The position numbers and the translations under genes were made by a program. This document shows, one piece after another, positions 43,463 through 53,034 of a stretch of 64,000 nucleotides of DNA (positions are counted from its first letter, which is position 1; each line of letters opens with the position of its first letter). The notes below the pieces were generated by a model. That model searched no databases. It saw only the letters and a list, made by a program, of their open reading frames with translations, and was not told where the DNA came from. The DNA comes from JAXLYE01 sp046351595 (GTDB taxonomy: Bacteria > Myxococcota_A > Polyangia > Palsa-1104 > JAEUJZ01), in NCBI GenBank assembly GCA_046351595.1, contig JAXLYE010000001.1, positions 1,922,001 to 1,986,000 on the forward strand, given 5' to 3'.

Positions 43463-44278
43463 CTACGGATAGGAAGTAGGAACGGGGGGCGGGTCCTGCT
43501 CTGGATGCGGCCAGGTTTCTTCGACTGTGGTTACTACCATCGTGACGAGTCGGAGGAAGAGGTCTTCGCCTTCGGCGGGGGTCGCGGCGGCGGGATCGCC
43601 GAAGTAGGCTTCGGGGCCGCCGGCTTGCGTGAAGGTTCCTGCGCCGGTGCGTACTGCGGCCAGGAAGTCGCTGGGGTTGGGCGCGAGCTGGCTGGCGAGG
43701 TCGCGGCGGACGAGCTCCGGACGGGCGCAGAGCAGGAGCGCCGTCTCGTAACGCCCGGCGTGGCAGTTGCCCTTCTTGTACTCGTCGCTGAGCGTCCGCG
43801 CCCAGCGCCGCTCGGTGTGGTCGGGGAAGGCCACGGTGCCGCCGCACCTCGCCTTGACCTCGGCGACCGCGGCGCGCAGCACACCGACGTGCGCGGCCTC
43901 GAGGTGGCTGTTGACCAGGCAGATCCGGGACAGGCCGCTGCGCACGAGGCCGCAGCACACGCCGGAAAGGAGCGCGCTCGCCGCCGGTGCCGTCAGCGAA
44001 ACCGTGCCCGCGAACGGCGCGCCGAACTCGGTGACGGAGTAGGCCAGGCTCGGGGCGATCAGGCTCGGGCGGCCGCGCTCGTCGAGCGCCCGCTGCGCCC
44101 GCGCCGCCAGCTCCTCCGACAGGAACACGTCGGTGCCGAGCGGCAGGTGCGGCCCGTGCGCCTCGGTCGCTCCGATCGGCACGAGCACGATCGGCTGCGC
44201 CTTACCGAGCGCCGCCACCTCGGTCCACGCCAGCTCGTCGAGCCGCCGCGGCCTCGCTGCTGTGCTGCCCGCGTGCAT
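43463..44278 (-). CDS. Creatininase-family amidohydrolase
   Basis: 271 residues. The family signature is present: 'IVLVPIGATEAHGPHLPLGTD' region with E and H of the metal site and the 'HLPLGTD' stretch, 'CLVNSHLEAAH' in the place of the usual 'NGHGGN' loop, and 'NCHAGRYETALLL' (family H-A-G-x-x-E-T). Most metal-binding residues are therefore kept, but the NGHG loop is altered to N-S-H-L-E, a change worth noting. Members hydrolyse creatinine or act in cofactor maturation (MftE, FAPy deformylase). The actual substrate is unknown. It lies 14 nt after the rRNA methyltransferase stop on the same strand, so the two may be co-transcribed. Confidence 0.86.
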   Translation of the reverse strand: MHAGSTAARPRRLDELAWTEVAALGKAQPIVLVPIGATEAHGPHLPLGTDVFLSEELAARAQRALDERGRPSLIAPSLAYSVTEFGAPFAGTVSLTAPAASALLSGVCCGLVRSGLSRICLVNSHLEAAHVGVLRAAVAEVKARCGGTVAFPDHTERRWARTLSDEYKKGNCHAGRYETALLLCARPELVRRDLASQLAPNPSDFLAAVRTGAGTFTQAGGPEAYFGDPAAATPAEGEDLFLRLVTMVVTTVEETWPHPEQDPPPVPTSYP

Positions 44279-44292
44279 GTCTTTGGCCCGGC

Positions 44293-45657
44293 CTAGGGCA
44301 CGAAGCAGGTGAGGAACTTGAGGTAGTTGCCCTCGGGGAAGCCGCCCGGCACCGGGAAATCAGGCGGCAGCCCGAGCTGCTCGATGACGCGCAGGTAGCG
44401 CCGCGCCCGCGCCGCGCCCGCACCGATCTCGACCAGGAAGTCCTCGAGCGACAGCCGCGCCGCGTTCGACGCGCAGGCGACCAGCGCCCCGGGCTCGGCG
44501 AGCTGGAGCGCCTCGGCGAGCAGCTCGCGGTAGTCGCGCGCCACCGAGAAGGTCTGCCCGCGCCCGGCGCCGCCCTGCGCGAAGGCCGGCGGGTCGATGA
44601 TGATCATGTCGAAGCGGCGCTTGCGCTCGGCCATGCGCGCCAGCACCGACATCACGTCGCCGGTGATGAACTCGTGGCCGGTCTCGGACAGGCCCGACAG
44701 CTGCAGGTTGCGGCGGGCGCGCGCGTGCGCCTTGGGCGACAGGTCGACCGAGACGACCTCGGTGGCACGACCGGCGGCGGCGGCCAGCGACAGCGCGCCG
44801 GTGTAGCTGAACAGGTTGAGGACGCGCCGCCCCGCTGCCCGCGCCGTCACCGACTGGCGGCCCAGGCGCAGGTCCGGGAACAGGCCGGTGCCGAGCGGCG
44901 CCGTGACGTCGACGGCGATGCGCAGCGGGCCCTCCTGCACCTCGAGCTCGATGGGCGCCACGGTGCCGCGCACGAGCTCGGCCGGCTCCTTGGGGCCCTC
45001 GCCGCCGAGCGGGCGGTAGCGCTTCTGCACGTAGATCGCGGCGGGCCGGTGCACCGCCTCCAGCGCGTTGAGCAGCGCCTTCGAGTGCGGCTCCCACGCC
45101 GCGGTGTAGAGGTGCACGACCAGAAAGTCGGCGTAGCGGTCAACGGTGACGCCGGGCAAAAAGTCGCCCTCGCCGTGGATCACGCGGTAGGCGGTCAGGC
45201 CCTGCTTGGGCAGGAGCGTGGCGCGCAGCCGCTCGCCCGAGCGCACGCGGTTGAGCAGCGCCTGCTCGTCGATGAGCTCGTTGGGGTCGCGGGTCAGCAC
45301 GCGCACCGCGATCGGCCCGTCGGGATCGTAGAGCCCGCGCGCCACGAAGTCGCCCTCGGGCGTCACCAGCTCGACGACCTCGCCGGGGGCGTCGCGCAGC
45401 GGGCGGCCGCCGAGCGTATCGCGGAAGACCCAGGGGTGGCCGGCGCGCAGCCGCCAGCCGACGTCCGCGGGCAGGCGGATGGTGCCGCGGCGCACGCGCG
45501 GCTCGCCGCTGCGCTGCACCGGGGGCGGGCCGCGGCGGGGCCGGCGGGCGTCACCGCGGGCGTCACCACGACCGGGCTCGCCGCGATCGCCCTTGTCACC
45601 AAAGGGCGTGTCGTCGAAGGAAGGGGAGTACTGCTCGTCTGGGCCATGGCTCGACAT
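44293..45657 (-). CDS. rlmI: Class I SAM-dependent rRNA methyltransferase (RlmI-like), PUA domain
   Basis: 454 residues from ATG 45657; an in-frame ATG 12 nt upstream is equally possible and neither has a Shine-Dalgarno. Residues 1-55 are a charged Gly/Arg/Asp-rich extension not typical of the family. The PUA domain follows ('RLPADVGWRLRAGHPWVFRD'), then an EEHEE region and the methyltransferase core with 'RRVLNLFSYTGALSLAAAAG' (SAM motif I), 'VVSVDLSPKAHARARRNLQL', and 'FDMIIIDPPAFAQGG' (the DPPxF catalytic loop). E. coli RlmI makes m5C1962 in 23S rRNA. The symbol is used in the family sense. It is upstream of the creatininase-family gene. Confidence 0.88.
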   Translation of the reverse strand: MSSHGPDEQYSPSFDDTPFGDKGDRGEPGRGDARGDARRPRRGPPPVQRSGEPRVRRGTIRLPADVGWRLRAGHPWVFRDTLGGRPLRDAPGEVVELVTPEGDFVARGLYDPDGPIAVRVLTRDPNELIDEQALLNRVRSGERLRATLLPKQGLTAYRVIHGEGDFLPGVTVDRYADFLVVHLYTAAWEPHSKALLNALEAVHRPAAIYVQKRYRPLGGEGPKEPAELVRGTVAPIELEVQEGPLRIAVDVTAPLGTGLFPDLRLGRQSVTARAAGRRVLNLFSYTGALSLAAAAGRATEVVSVDLSPKAHARARRNLQLSGLSETGHEFITGDVMSVLARMAERKRRFDMIIIDPPAFAQGGAGRGQTFSVARDYRELLAEALQLAEPGALVACASNAARLSLEDFLVEIGAGAARARRYLRVIEQLGLPPDFPVPGGFPEGNYLKFLTCFVP

Positions 45658-45737
45658 GGCGCGCAGCATAGGGGATGCGCGCCGGCAAGAGAAGCCGCGG
45701 TTGCGTCCGGAGCGACGCTGTGCGCTGATCGCAGGCC

Positions 45738-47273
45738 GTGCAGACCCTGTCGACCCGCTGGACTCCTCGCGGGGTGGCGGCGGCCCGTCGCGTGCTGCGG
45801 CCGGGCGCCGGGCCCCGCGGGCTCTCGCTGTCCCTTTTGACCCTGAACCTGACCCTCTCACTGTCCGCAGGCTGCGGCCCCGACGGCGGGCTGCCCGAGG
45901 CTGCCGAGGCACGCTCGACGCTGTACGTGTCCGCGGGCCAGCGCTGGCCCGGCGCGACCGTGCCCGTGTGCTGGGAGAGCCTGGGCGCGGCCGCGGACCT
46001 GGCCGTCGCCAGCGAGCGCGCCCTGGTGCGCACCGCCGTCGAGGAGACCTGGCAGGGTGTCGCCGGCGTGCGCTTCACCGGCTGGGGCCCCTGCGCGGCG
46101 GCCTCGCGCGGGGTGCGCATCCGCAGCCGCGACAGCGGGCCGTACACCCTGGGCCTGGGCACCGAGCTCGACGGCGTCAAGGACGGCATGGTCCTCAACT
46201 TCACCTTCACGACGTGGAGCCCGGGCTGCCAGCGCACCCGGCCGTACTGCATCCGCGTCGGCGCCGTGCACGAGTTCGGGCACGCCCTGGGCTTCGCCCA
46301 CGAGCAGAACCGCGCCGACACGCCGTCGTGGTGCACCTCCGAGCAGGGCAAGGACGGCGACGTCACCATCGGCGCCTGGGACCTCGACTCGGTGATGAAC
46401 TACTGCAATCCGCGCTGGACCGGCGACGGCCAGCTCAGCGCCACCGACATCGAGGGCGCGGTCGCCGCGTACGGCACCGGCGGCGGCGACTGGCAGGTGG
46501 CGCGCTCGGACGGCAGGGCCTTTGCCGAGCCGCTGCGCAGCCGCGACGAGCGCAGCCGCGGCGCCGACGCCGACCTGCTCGGAGACGTCACCGGCGACGG
46601 TCGCGCCGACGCCGTGGTGGTGTGGTCCGCGACCGGCGAGTGGTGGGTCGCGCCCGCCCTCAGCGGGGGCGGTGCCGACGCCGGCCGCTTCGGTCCGCTC
46701 GCGCGCTGGGCGAGCGGCGCGGGCAAGGGCGCCACGCGCTACCTGCTCGGCGACGTCACCGGCGACGGTCGCGCCGACGCCGTCGCCTTCCTCGACGCCA
46801 CCGGCGGCTGGTGGGTCGCGCCCGCGCTCGCGGCCGGCGGGTTCGACACCGCGGCGCTGTGGAAGTCCGGACACGGGAGCGGCTCGAGCGCGCAGCTCCT
46901 CGGCGACGTCACCGGCGACGGTCGCGCCGACGCCGTGGCGTTCTTCGACGCCACCGGCAGCTGGTGGGTCGCCCCCGCGCTCGCGACGGGCAGCGGCTTC
47001 GGTCCCTACTCGCTTTGGAAGTCCGGCCACGGCGCCGGCTCGAGCGCGCAGCTCCTGGGCGACGCCACCGGCGATGGTCGCGCCGACGCGCTCGCCGCCT
47101 TCGCCGGCCGCGGCACCGTGTGGATCGCGCCCTCGACCGGCAGCGCCTTCGCCGCCTACGCGCTGTGGCGCGAGCACCTGGGCACCGCGCTCTCGCCCGA
47201 CCTGGTGCGCCTGCTGCTCGGCGACACCGACGGCGACGGCAAGGCCGACGCGGTGGCGCGCTGGCTGCGCTAG
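45738..47273 (+). CDS. Astacin-like metzincin metalloprotease with VCBS repeats, lipoprotein
   Basis: 511 residues from GTG 45738 (start uncertain). Lipobox 'LSAGC' is at about residue 46. The protease domain (about 60-240) has the zinc signature 'HEFGHALGFAHEQNR', an exact HExxHxxGxxHE as in astacins and related metzincins, followed by the Met-turn 'SVMNYCN'. From about 255 to the end there are five VCBS/FG-GAP repeats of about 54 residues, 'LLGDVTGDGRADAV' then 'GWWVAPAL', with Ca2+ loops (DxTxDGxxD). The combination is a surface-anchored protease with a propeller-like targeting arm; a digestive role on prey or matrix is inferred. All key residues are intact. Confidence 0.88.
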   Translation: MQTLSTRWTPRGVAAARRVLRPGAGPRGLSLSLLTLNLTLSLSAGCGPDGGLPEAAEARSTLYVSAGQRWPGATVPVCWESLGAAADLAVASERALVRTAVEETWQGVAGVRFTGWGPCAAASRGVRIRSRDSGPYTLGLGTELDGVKDGMVLNFTFTTWSPGCQRTRPYCIRVGAVHEFGHALGFAHEQNRADTPSWCTSEQGKDGDVTIGAWDLDSVMNYCNPRWTGDGQLSATDIEGAVAAYGTGGGDWQVARSDGRAFAEPLRSRDERSRGADADLLGDVTGDGRADAVVVWSATGEWWVAPALSGGGADAGRFGPLARWASGAGKGATRYLLGDVTGDGRADAVAFLDATGGWWVAPALAAGGFDTAALWKSGHGSGSSAQLLGDVTGDGRADAVAFFDATGSWWVAPALATGSGFGPYSLWKSGHGAGSSAQLLGDATGDGRADALAAFAGRGTVWIAPSTGSAFAAYALWREHLGTALSPDLVRLLLGDTDGDGKADAVARWLR

Positions 47274-47301
47274 CTACCGTCGAGAGCGGCGCCCGGTCCG
47301 C

Positions 47302-48291
<990 letters not shown>

Positions 48292-48524
48292 CGCGGCCTC
48301 CGCCCGGTCGCCGGCGCACCGCCGCGACCACCCGCTCGTCGGTCCGCCCGGCGCGGGCGCGGAACGGAGGCCCCCTGGCCGCGATCCGGCCAGCTGCCCG
48401 GAGTGCTCGCTGCAGCGACGCGCATGCCTCGCTCACGATACCGCGGGGCGGCGGACGTTTTGCAGCAAAATGTGATCTGCGGCCGGCGGCGCCGTCTGCC
48501 TGGGCCCGATCTCAGAGCCCGGTC

Positions 48525-50777
48525 TTACAAGCCAATCTGGGCCTTGATCTTGGCCAGCGCGTCCAGGCCGAAGCGCTCCTCCTCGTCGGGGTCGGCGGGG
48601 GCGGCGCTGTCGAGGTCGCGCGGGCGCAGGCAGTCGCGCGGGATGTCGTCGAGGAAGCGGCTCGGCGTGCGCGCATCGGGCCGGCCCTCGCGCTCGCGCA
48701 CGTGCGAGAGGTACAGGCGCTCGCGGGCGCGGGTGATGCCGACGTAGCACAGGCGCCGCTCCTCGCCCAGGTCGACGGAGTTGGCGCCGTCCTCGTCGCG
48801 CGTCTGCGGGCTGCTCTCCGGGCCCATGTGCGGGCCGCGGCCGGCCAGAGTGTGGTCGGCCTCGCGCGGGTACAGGCTGCGCTTGTGCGGCAGGAGCTCC
48901 TCTTCGAGGCCGATGAAGAAGACGACCTTGAACTCCAGGCCCTTTGCGCCGTGCAGCGTCGACAGCGTCACCACGTCGCGCAGGCCCTCGTCGGCGTCGT
49001 CGTCCCGGTTGGACAGGGCCAGGCGGTTGACGTAGCCGAGCAGGTCGAAGTCGGCGCCGGCGCGCTCGGTCGAGCGCTTGAGCGCCTCGATGAAGCCGCG
49101 CAGGTTGCGCAGCTTGCGCTCGGCCATGAGCGGCGTCGGCCCGGTGCGCATCAGGTCATCGGGGATGCCGACCTCGCGCAGGTAGCGGTCGCAGATGTCG
49201 GGCAGCGCCGACGACGGCGAGCGCGCGACCTCGTGGCGGAAGTGCTGCACGGTGTCGACGAAGCGGCAGAGCGCGGCGAGCACGCGGTCGGTCAGGCCGT
49301 CTGCTGCGACGTCACCGACGACGGCGTCCTCGAGCTGCGGCTGCTGCGCGAGCGGCGTCCCGAACAGCCCGCCCTGCGACGCCTGCTTGCGGCAGAGCGC
49401 GACCAGGAACTGCCACAGCGACAGCTCGCCGCGGTGGCCAGGCTGCTTGCGCGCGGCGGCCTGCGCGGCCCGGTGCGCGGCCGTGATCCGCTCCATCGTC
49501 GTCGGGCCGAGCCCGCGCGTCGGGTAGTTGATGACGCGGCGCAGCGCCAGCTCGTCGTGCGGGTAGCACAAGAGCTTCACGTACGCGAGCGAGTCCTTGA
49601 CCTCCTTGCGCTCGAAGAACTCGGTGCCGCCGATGAGGTGGTACTCGATGCGCGCTTCGCGCAGCGCTTCTTCGATGGGCTCGGCCTGCTTCGAGGCGCG
49701 GTACAGGACCGCGATGTCGCGCAGGTCGGCGCGCTTGTGCGCCACCAAGATGTCGATCTCCTCGGCGACGAAGCGGGCCTCGGCGTGCTCGTCGGGCGCG
49801 GTGACCAGCTGGATCAGCTCGCCGCCCGGCTTGCTCGTCCACAGCGTCTTGCCGTGGCGATCGGTGTTCTTGGCGATGACCTCGTTGGCGGCCTTGAGGA
49901 TCACCGGCGTCGAGCGGTAGTTCTCCTCGAGCTTGATGACGCGGGCGCCGGGGAACTCCTCATGGAAGCGCAGGATGTTGCGGCTCTCGGCGCCGCGCCA
50001 GGCGTAGATCGACTGATCGTCGTCGCCGACCACGGCCAGGTTGCCGTGACCGGCGCAGAGGATGCGCAACAGCTCGAGCTGGCAGCGGTTGGTGTCCTGG
50101 TACTCGTCGATCATCAGGTAGCGGAAGCGCGACTGCCAGCGGCTGCGCACGCGCTCGTTGTCGCGCAGAAGGCGCAGCGTCTCGACGAGCAGGTCGTCGA
50201 AGTCGAGCGCGCACAGGGCGCGCATGCGGGCGGCGTAGCGCGGGAAGACCTCGGCGGTGTAGCCGTCGTACTCGCTGACGAAGCGGGCGCGCTTGACCTG
50301 CTCGAGGAAGGTCTCGGGCGTGAGGCCGGCGTTCTTGCAGCGGCTGATGCGCGACAGGATGGACTTCACCTCGAGCCGGCGGTCGGCCAGGCGCGCGTCG
50401 CGCAGGATCTCGCGCACCACGCCCAGCTGGTCCGAGGTGTCGTAGACGGTGAAGCCGGCGGGCATGCCGAGCGCGTTCTGCTCGGCCTTGAGCAGCACCA
50501 GGCCGAGCGCGTGGAACGTGCACAGCGTGACCGTGCGCGCCTCGGCGGGCGAGCACAGGCGCTCGACGCGCTCGCGCATCTCGTCGGCGGCCTTGTTGGT
50601 GAAGCTGACGGCGAGGATGTGCTCGGGGCGCACGCCGCGATCGAGCAGGTAGACGATGCGGCAGGTGATGACGCGGGTCTTGCCCGAGCCGGCGCCCGCG
50701 AGCACGAGCAGCGGTCCCTCGGTGGTGGTCACCGCCTCGCGCTGCGGCGGGTTGAGCTCGGAGAGCCGGATGCGCAT
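48525..50777 (-). CDS. UvrD/Rep/PcrA-family DNA helicase
   Basis: 750 residues from ATG 50777 (a GTG 18 nt upstream is possible). Superfamily 1A motifs are all visible: Q-motif 'LNPPQREAV', I 'GAGSGKT' (28-34), Ia 'LAVSFTNKAADEMRER', II 'LMIDEYQDT', III 'AVVGDDDQSIYAWRGA', IV 'LEENYRST', V 'VTLSTLHGAKGLEF' and VI 'EERRLCYVGITRARERLYL'. It is a 3'-5' translocase used in repair and replication restart. An insert of about 70 residues ('AARKQPGHRGELSLWQFLVA' region, about 455-525) in domain 2B is longer than in Rep. Whether it is UvrD, Rep or PcrA cannot be decided here, so no symbol is given. Confidence 0.95.
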   Translation of the reverse strand: MRIRLSELNPPQREAVTTTEGPLLVLAGAGSGKTRVITCRIVYLLDRGVRPEHILAVSFTNKAADEMRERVERLCSPAEARTVTLCTFHALGLVLLKAEQNALGMPAGFTVYDTSDQLGVVREILRDARLADRRLEVKSILSRISRCKNAGLTPETFLEQVKRARFVSEYDGYTAEVFPRYAARMRALCALDFDDLLVETLRLLRDNERVRSRWQSRFRYLMIDEYQDTNRCQLELLRILCAGHGNLAVVGDDDQSIYAWRGAESRNILRFHEEFPGARVIKLEENYRSTPVILKAANEVIAKNTDRHGKTLWTSKPGGELIQLVTAPDEHAEARFVAEEIDILVAHKRADLRDIAVLYRASKQAEPIEEALREARIEYHLIGGTEFFERKEVKDSLAYVKLLCYPHDELALRRVINYPTRGLGPTTMERITAAHRAAQAAARKQPGHRGELSLWQFLVALCRKQASQGGLFGTPLAQQPQLEDAVVGDVAADGLTDRVLAALCRFVDTVQHFRHEVARSPSSALPDICDRYLREVGIPDDLMRTGPTPLMAERKLRNLRGFIEALKRSTERAGADFDLLGYVNRLALSNRDDDADEGLRDVVTLSTLHGAKGLEFKVVFFIGLEEELLPHKRSLYPREADHTLAGRGPHMGPESSPQTRDEDGANSVDLGEERRLCYVGITRARERLYLSHVREREGRPDARTPSRFLDDIPRDCLRPRDLDSAAPADPDEEERFGLDALAKIKAQIGL

Positions 50778-50888
50778 CGCGCAGCAACCAACCACACGCG
50801 GCGCCCGCGCGCAAATACAACGGCCGGCCCGGCCCGATTTTCCCGTCGCAGAGCGGCCCTGCCGGGGGCTGCGGGCGCGGCCTCTTCG

Positions 50889-51986
50889 CTACAGGCGCTC
50901 GAGCAGCGAGTAGGTCGCCGACAGCTCGTCGAGGTTCACCGCGCCCGCGCCCTCGCCGAAGCCCAGCGCCTTGCCGAACTCGCGCGCGGCCGGCGTGTCG
51001 CTGCGGTCGTAGTCGCGGACGCGGAAGCCGGCGGCCTGCCACAGCTCGCGCGCGATCGGGTTGCGGCAGTCGCTGTCCGGATCGTACGGCTGCCCCGGCC
51101 GCAGCGGCGGGCACAGGTTGTACAGGATCAGCCGCCCGCCCGGCTTGAGCGCGTTGTACAGCGAGCGCACGAACTCTTCGTCGGAGCCGCCGAGCGCGAG
51201 CTGGTTTGTGGCCTGCCCCGGCGGCAGCGGCTCGGCGGGGTGGACGTAGCCGCGCTTCAGCACGTTGCGCACGAAGATGGCGTCGACCGGCTGCCCGACG
51301 CTGCCGCCGGCCTGGAAGTCGCTGGGCACGAGCGTCACCTGGCCGCTGACCTCGCGCCCGACGAGCGGCACCGCGCCCTGATCGCCGGGCTGGCTGTAGG
51401 CGGCGCGCAGCCGCGGCGACGGATTCATGCCGATCGTCGCGGCGCCGCCGATGGCCAACAGGCGCAGCGCCGCGATCGACTCCGAGCGCCAGATGAGGAA
51501 GCGGCGGCCCGGCATGCCCGCGACCGTACCCTCGGCGACCAGGTCGAGCAGGCGCGCGTAGAACAGCGGCGAGGCGCCGTCGCCGTAGTAGTACGCGGTT
51601 TCGTCGACGGTCTCGGGCACCAGGGCGGCGCGCGCGCTGGGCGACAGGGCCTGCGCCTCGAGCTCGCCGTAGAAGCGGCTGCCATCGGCCGAGCGGTAGA
51701 TGCGGCGCGGAGGCACCGTCGGCAGGCTGGGCACCGCGGCGATGAGCTCGGCCGCCCAGCGGGTGCGCACCAGCGGCCGCACGCCGTCCGCCTCGCGGCC
51801 CAGGCGCGCCACGCCGCGACCGACGGAGGCGGCGTCCGCGCCGGGCGTAACCTGGGGCTGGCTGGCGCAGCCGGGCGCCGCGGCGAGGCACAGGGCCAGC
51901 ACCGCGCCGGGGATGCGGCCGTGGCGTCGGACCGGAGCGCGCCCAAGGCCCGGCACCTGCAGAGACGGAGGCTTAATACGCGTCAT
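50889..51986 (-). CDS. Exported lipoprotein with methyltransferase-like fold, SAM site degenerate
   Basis: 365 residues. The signal ends in the lipobox-like 'AAAPGC' (about residue 40). The mature half contains a class I methyltransferase-like stretch: 'EEFVRSLYNALKPGGRLILY' (motif 'LKPGGRLILY' of SAM methyltransferases) and 'AAGFRVRDYDRSDTP'. The region where the GxGxG SAM loop should be ('FLIWRSESIAALRLLAIGGA') has no normal motif I. A methyltransferase outside the cytoplasm would lack SAM, which fits the loss. It is probably a non-catalytic binding protein on that fold. The first 150 residues are unassigned. No Shine-Dalgarno is visible at ATG 51986. Confidence 0.68.
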   Translation of the reverse strand: MTRIKPPSLQVPGLGRAPVRRHGRIPGAVLALCLAAAPGCASQPQVTPGADAASVGRGVARLGREADGVRPLVRTRWAAELIAAVPSLPTVPPRRIYRSADGSRFYGELEAQALSPSARAALVPETVDETAYYYGDGASPLFYARLLDLVAEGTVAGMPGRRFLIWRSESIAALRLLAIGGAATIGMNPSPRLRAAYSQPGDQGAVPLVGREVSGQVTLVPSDFQAGGSVGQPVDAIFVRNVLKRGYVHPAEPLPPGQATNQLALGGSDEEFVRSLYNALKPGGRLILYNLCPPLRPGQPYDPDSDCRNPIARELWQAAGFRVRDYDRSDTPAAREFGKALGFGEGAGAVNLDELSATYSLLERL

Positions 51987-52108
51987 CTTTGCAGTCTTTC
52001 ACCCGGACGCCGCCGCGGTCAATGACCTGCGACCTGCGGCGGCCAGGCGGCCAAGCGACTGTAGGAACAGAAAGGGATCGGTCGGCGAAGGCGGGGCGAC
52101 GCGGGCCG

Positions 52109-52837
52109 CTAGGGGCTCGGCGTCGGCGCCGCGGGCGGCGTGGTGGTAGCCGGAGCTGCGCCCGCCGCGTCCTGAGCCGGCGTCGGCGCCGAGTCGGTCT
52201 TGGCCGGGGCCGGGGACGGCGATGTCTCGCTCGGGGCGGCGCTGCCGTCGGCCGGCGGGATGTAGCGCAGGTTCGGCTGGCCGCGGGGTACCTCGTCGCG
52301 GCCGCTGAAGCCGGTGCCGGTCAGGATGACGCCGGGCACGAGCAGGCCGAGGCCGGCGGTGATCAGCGGCACGCCGATGCCGAGGCCGAGCAGGCGGTTG
52401 CCCATGCAGGTGTCGGTCATGCCCGAGGTGACGGTGCCGCAGTCGTCGCCGGTCGGGGCGCCCGAGCCCAGCGCCGCGCCGAGGATGCCGCCGATGATGA
52501 GCAGTCCTCCGGGGACGGTCAGGGCCAGGCCGACCTTGCGGCTCTTGGCGTAGTTTGGCGCCGACACCGATGAGTAGCCCTCGGGGCTGGGCACGCTCGG
52601 CTCGGGGGAGAGCGACGGGAACATGACGTACTTGGTCGGGACCTTGGTGGGCCGCGCGTCACCCGCGTACGCCTCGGCCGGCTCGACCTGGACCGCGGCC
52701 TGCTTGTTCTGCGCGGCGGGCAGCGAGGTGGCCTCTGACAGGTAGCGGTTCTCGACGTAGTACTGCTGTCGACAGCCGGAGAGCGAGGCGGCGAGGCCTA
52801 GCGTCGTGAGAAGGGTCAGGGGTCCGGCTCTGCGCAT
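52109..52837 (-). CDS. Lipoprotein with two-helix membrane hairpin
   Basis: 242 residues from ATG 52837, chosen because GGAGGAC lies 9 nt upstream and the ORF opens a lipobox signal ('LGLAASLSGC', about residue 22). The central part has two hydrophobic segments, 'VGLALTVPGGLLIIGGILGA' and 'LLGLGIGVPLITAGLGLLVP', with a two-Cys loop (DDCGTV...DTCMG) between. This gives a lipid-anchored protein that also crosses a membrane, a layout common in uncharacterised myxobacterial proteins. The C-terminal 60 residues are Pro/Ala/Ser/Thr-rich. Family unknown. Its upstream region contains the 10-bp minisatellite. Confidence 0.66.
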   Translation of the reverse strand: MRRAGPLTLLTTLGLAASLSGCRQQYYVENRYLSEATSLPAAQNKQAAVQVEPAEAYAGDARPTKVPTKYVMFPSLSPEPSVPSPEGYSSVSAPNYAKSRKVGLALTVPGGLLIIGGILGAALGSGAPTGDDCGTVTSGMTDTCMGNRLLGLGIGVPLITAGLGLLVPGVILTGTGFSGRDEVPRGQPNLRYIPPADGSAAPSETSPSPAPAKTDSAPTPAQDAAGAAPATTTPPAAPTPSP

Positions 52838-52920
52838 GCGGGCTTTGTCCTCCGGGCTCCAGCGTATCACCGCCCGAGAGCTTAAGGAATCCGGCTCGGA
52901 TAGCCGTCGCGCGCCGGGGC

Positions 52921-52990
52921 CTCACCGGGCCTCGCCGGGCCTCGCCGGGCCTCACCGGGCCTCGCCGGGCCTCACCGGGCCTCACCGGGC
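52921..52990. repeat. 10-bp minisatellite (CTCRCCGGGC x 7)
   Basis: Seven adjacent copies of CTCACCGGGC or CTCGCCGGGC (A/G at the fourth base), flanked by degenerate copies on each side. It lies 83 bp upstream of the lipoprotein start at 52837, where its promoter would be expected, and 45 bp after the stop of the HTH-methyltransferase gene. Confidence 0.92.
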
Positions 52991-53034
52991 CTCATGGGCC
53001 GCGGTGTCGCCAGGGCGCAGCGCGGCCGCCGCCG

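Noticed and set aside
48702..52025. 1107-codon plus-strand open frame antisense to the UvrD-family helicase
   Set aside because: The minus strand encodes all SF1 helicase motifs; the plus frame is Val/Ala/Arg-rich noise.
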